This document shows, one piece after another, positions 62,927 to 64,000 of a DNA stretch of 64,000 bases. Under the pieces are notes generated by a model. The model had not been told where the DNA came from, searched no databases, and worked only from the letters and a program-made list of their open reading frames with translations. Source of the stretch: Eopsaltria australis. Its lineage: Eukaryota > Chordata > Aves > Passeriformes > Petroicidae. Numbering within the stretch: position 1 is the stretch's first letter; every line of letters starts with the position of its first letter. The translations under genes and the position numbers were made by a program. The stretch spans positions 3,741,470-3,805,469 of the forward strand of contig JAVTVJ010000132.1 in assembly GCA_034509425.1 (NCBI GenBank), read 5' to 3'.

Positions 62927-64000
62927 GTTAATGAACTATTGAAAACTGGAACCAGCATAGTCCTTAAACTTCTTCAGATGGGGGAAAAAAACCAAAAATC
63001 TTTAGCCAGTTTAAGTAAGTCTCTCTTACCTGGCAACAAGTCTGTGCTATTATATTTGTTGATTTCCGTGCAACTGTGTCAGGCTCACTGCTGGACATGG
63101 CATGCTATTTTTTTCTGATCAGATAGACACAATGTTTGAGGTCTTTGAAAAGTATTTGGGCTACTTTTCAATGGGAAGTCTTGGAGTACACAGAACAATA
63201 TGCTAAGCCCAGCAGAGAGACTGCAGACAGTGCTATCTCCTGCTCCTTATTAGGTTTGTCAGCCACATGGCAGGAAACAGCAAATTACGAATAGGTCCTT
63301 CCCAAGTGATATAATCTATTAAGAAGCAAACGAAATCTTTCAGACTGAGAGAAGGAATAGGAGATGGTGATGAAGGAGTTGCCAGAAAGAGAAGGACAAA
63401 CCTCCTCCATTACATTCTCCATGAGGAAGAATACAACACAGAAGTATTGAATGTTAATAGTGATTGACCACAGGGTCTAGGAAAGTATCTAACTTCTCTA
63501 TCAAAAGATGAACAAAGCACAGCCTGAGCTGTAGGCTGGCTCACAAAGCTTTTGGAGGCGCAGCCTCCCCAGGGGAACAAAGGAGAACTGTGCCTCAGTA
63601 TCACTGCATTTGCACAGTCATGCTTCACCCAGGTGTAGATTTCCTTCCTATAGGTCATAAGACAGCAAAACATTTTCAAGTAACCATTGTCAACAATATT
63701 TCCTAAAAACTTAACCAGCAAGCTGAACATATTATCTTCTCAAAGTGATTCAGTCACTGCTAAGCCATTCTCAAACAAGAAACGAGGTAGCAAGTTATCT
63801 TACTTGTGCCTCTATGAAATGTGGTTACCAATTTGCACATTCATATGAAAAACATGATTCAGTGTGTCAAGAACATCATACTGAGCTTTGAGCATCTTCT
63901 GACCAATAGTGGTGCCTTACTAACATTTTACTTGAGAATGGATTCATGATTTACTGATGGCTCAGCCAAACCTATTTAACTTTGTTTACCTTTGGGGCAT

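Larger units (their letters stand above)
60497..64000. other. Upstream region, only simple repeats recognised
   Basis: No exon or interspersed repeat recognised to the window end. Simple repeats at 61926-61990 and 62904-62926. Confidence 0.5.

Noticed and set aside
1..64000. CRISPR arrays, bacterial operons, phage or plasmid features
   Set aside because: The sequence is clearly avian nuclear DNA. Direct repeats seen are microsatellites or retroelement parts.

Overview
The window looks like vertebrate, specifically avian, nuclear DNA. It is AT-rich and almost entirely intronic. It carries many decayed CR1 LINE 3' fragments with the typical bird 3' end, one tRNA-Ile/CR1 composite SINE of the type described in zebra finch (TguSINE1), a solo LTR of a kind I recall from neoavian genomes, and old MIR-class amniote SINE relics. 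The SINE and LTR point to a neoavian, possibly passerine, bird rather than chicken. That placement rests on recognition from memory, not on a search.

The only protein-coding gene I can support is the 5' coding part of MYT1L (myelin transcription factor 1-like), on the minus strand. Four coding exons can be placed to the base: a start exon (45653-45707, first 18 residues), a 34-nt microexon (45437-45470), a 63-nt exon carrying most of the first CCHHC zinc finger (45071-45133), and a 374-nt exon (19984-20357) that supplies the finger's last cysteine, a basic nuclear-localisation-like segment and a very long acidic tract. Phases join cleanly (G|TT, AG|C, AG|T) and the partial protein is 175 residues. 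The first three exons lie within 640 bp, separated by introns of 182 and 303 bp. A 24.7-kb intron follows. The next MYT1L exon lies beyond the left edge, so 1-19983 is also intron.

Right of the start exon (about 45.8-64 kb) is upstream sequence: probable 5'-UTR intron or promoter-distal DNA. No further exon could be recognised there. A plausible 5'-UTR part of the start exon reaches to about 45823 and contains an in-frame upstream ATG, a tiny uORF and an 11-bp direct repeat.

The rest is intronic and upstream sequence with interspersed repeats, microsatellites and several perfect inverted repeats, some resembling paired transcription-factor sites (T-box-like, TEAD-like, RE1-like). I found no RNA gene, CRISPR array, operon or obviously new multi-gene system. 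Most short open frames in the window are chance frames or CR1 remnants.
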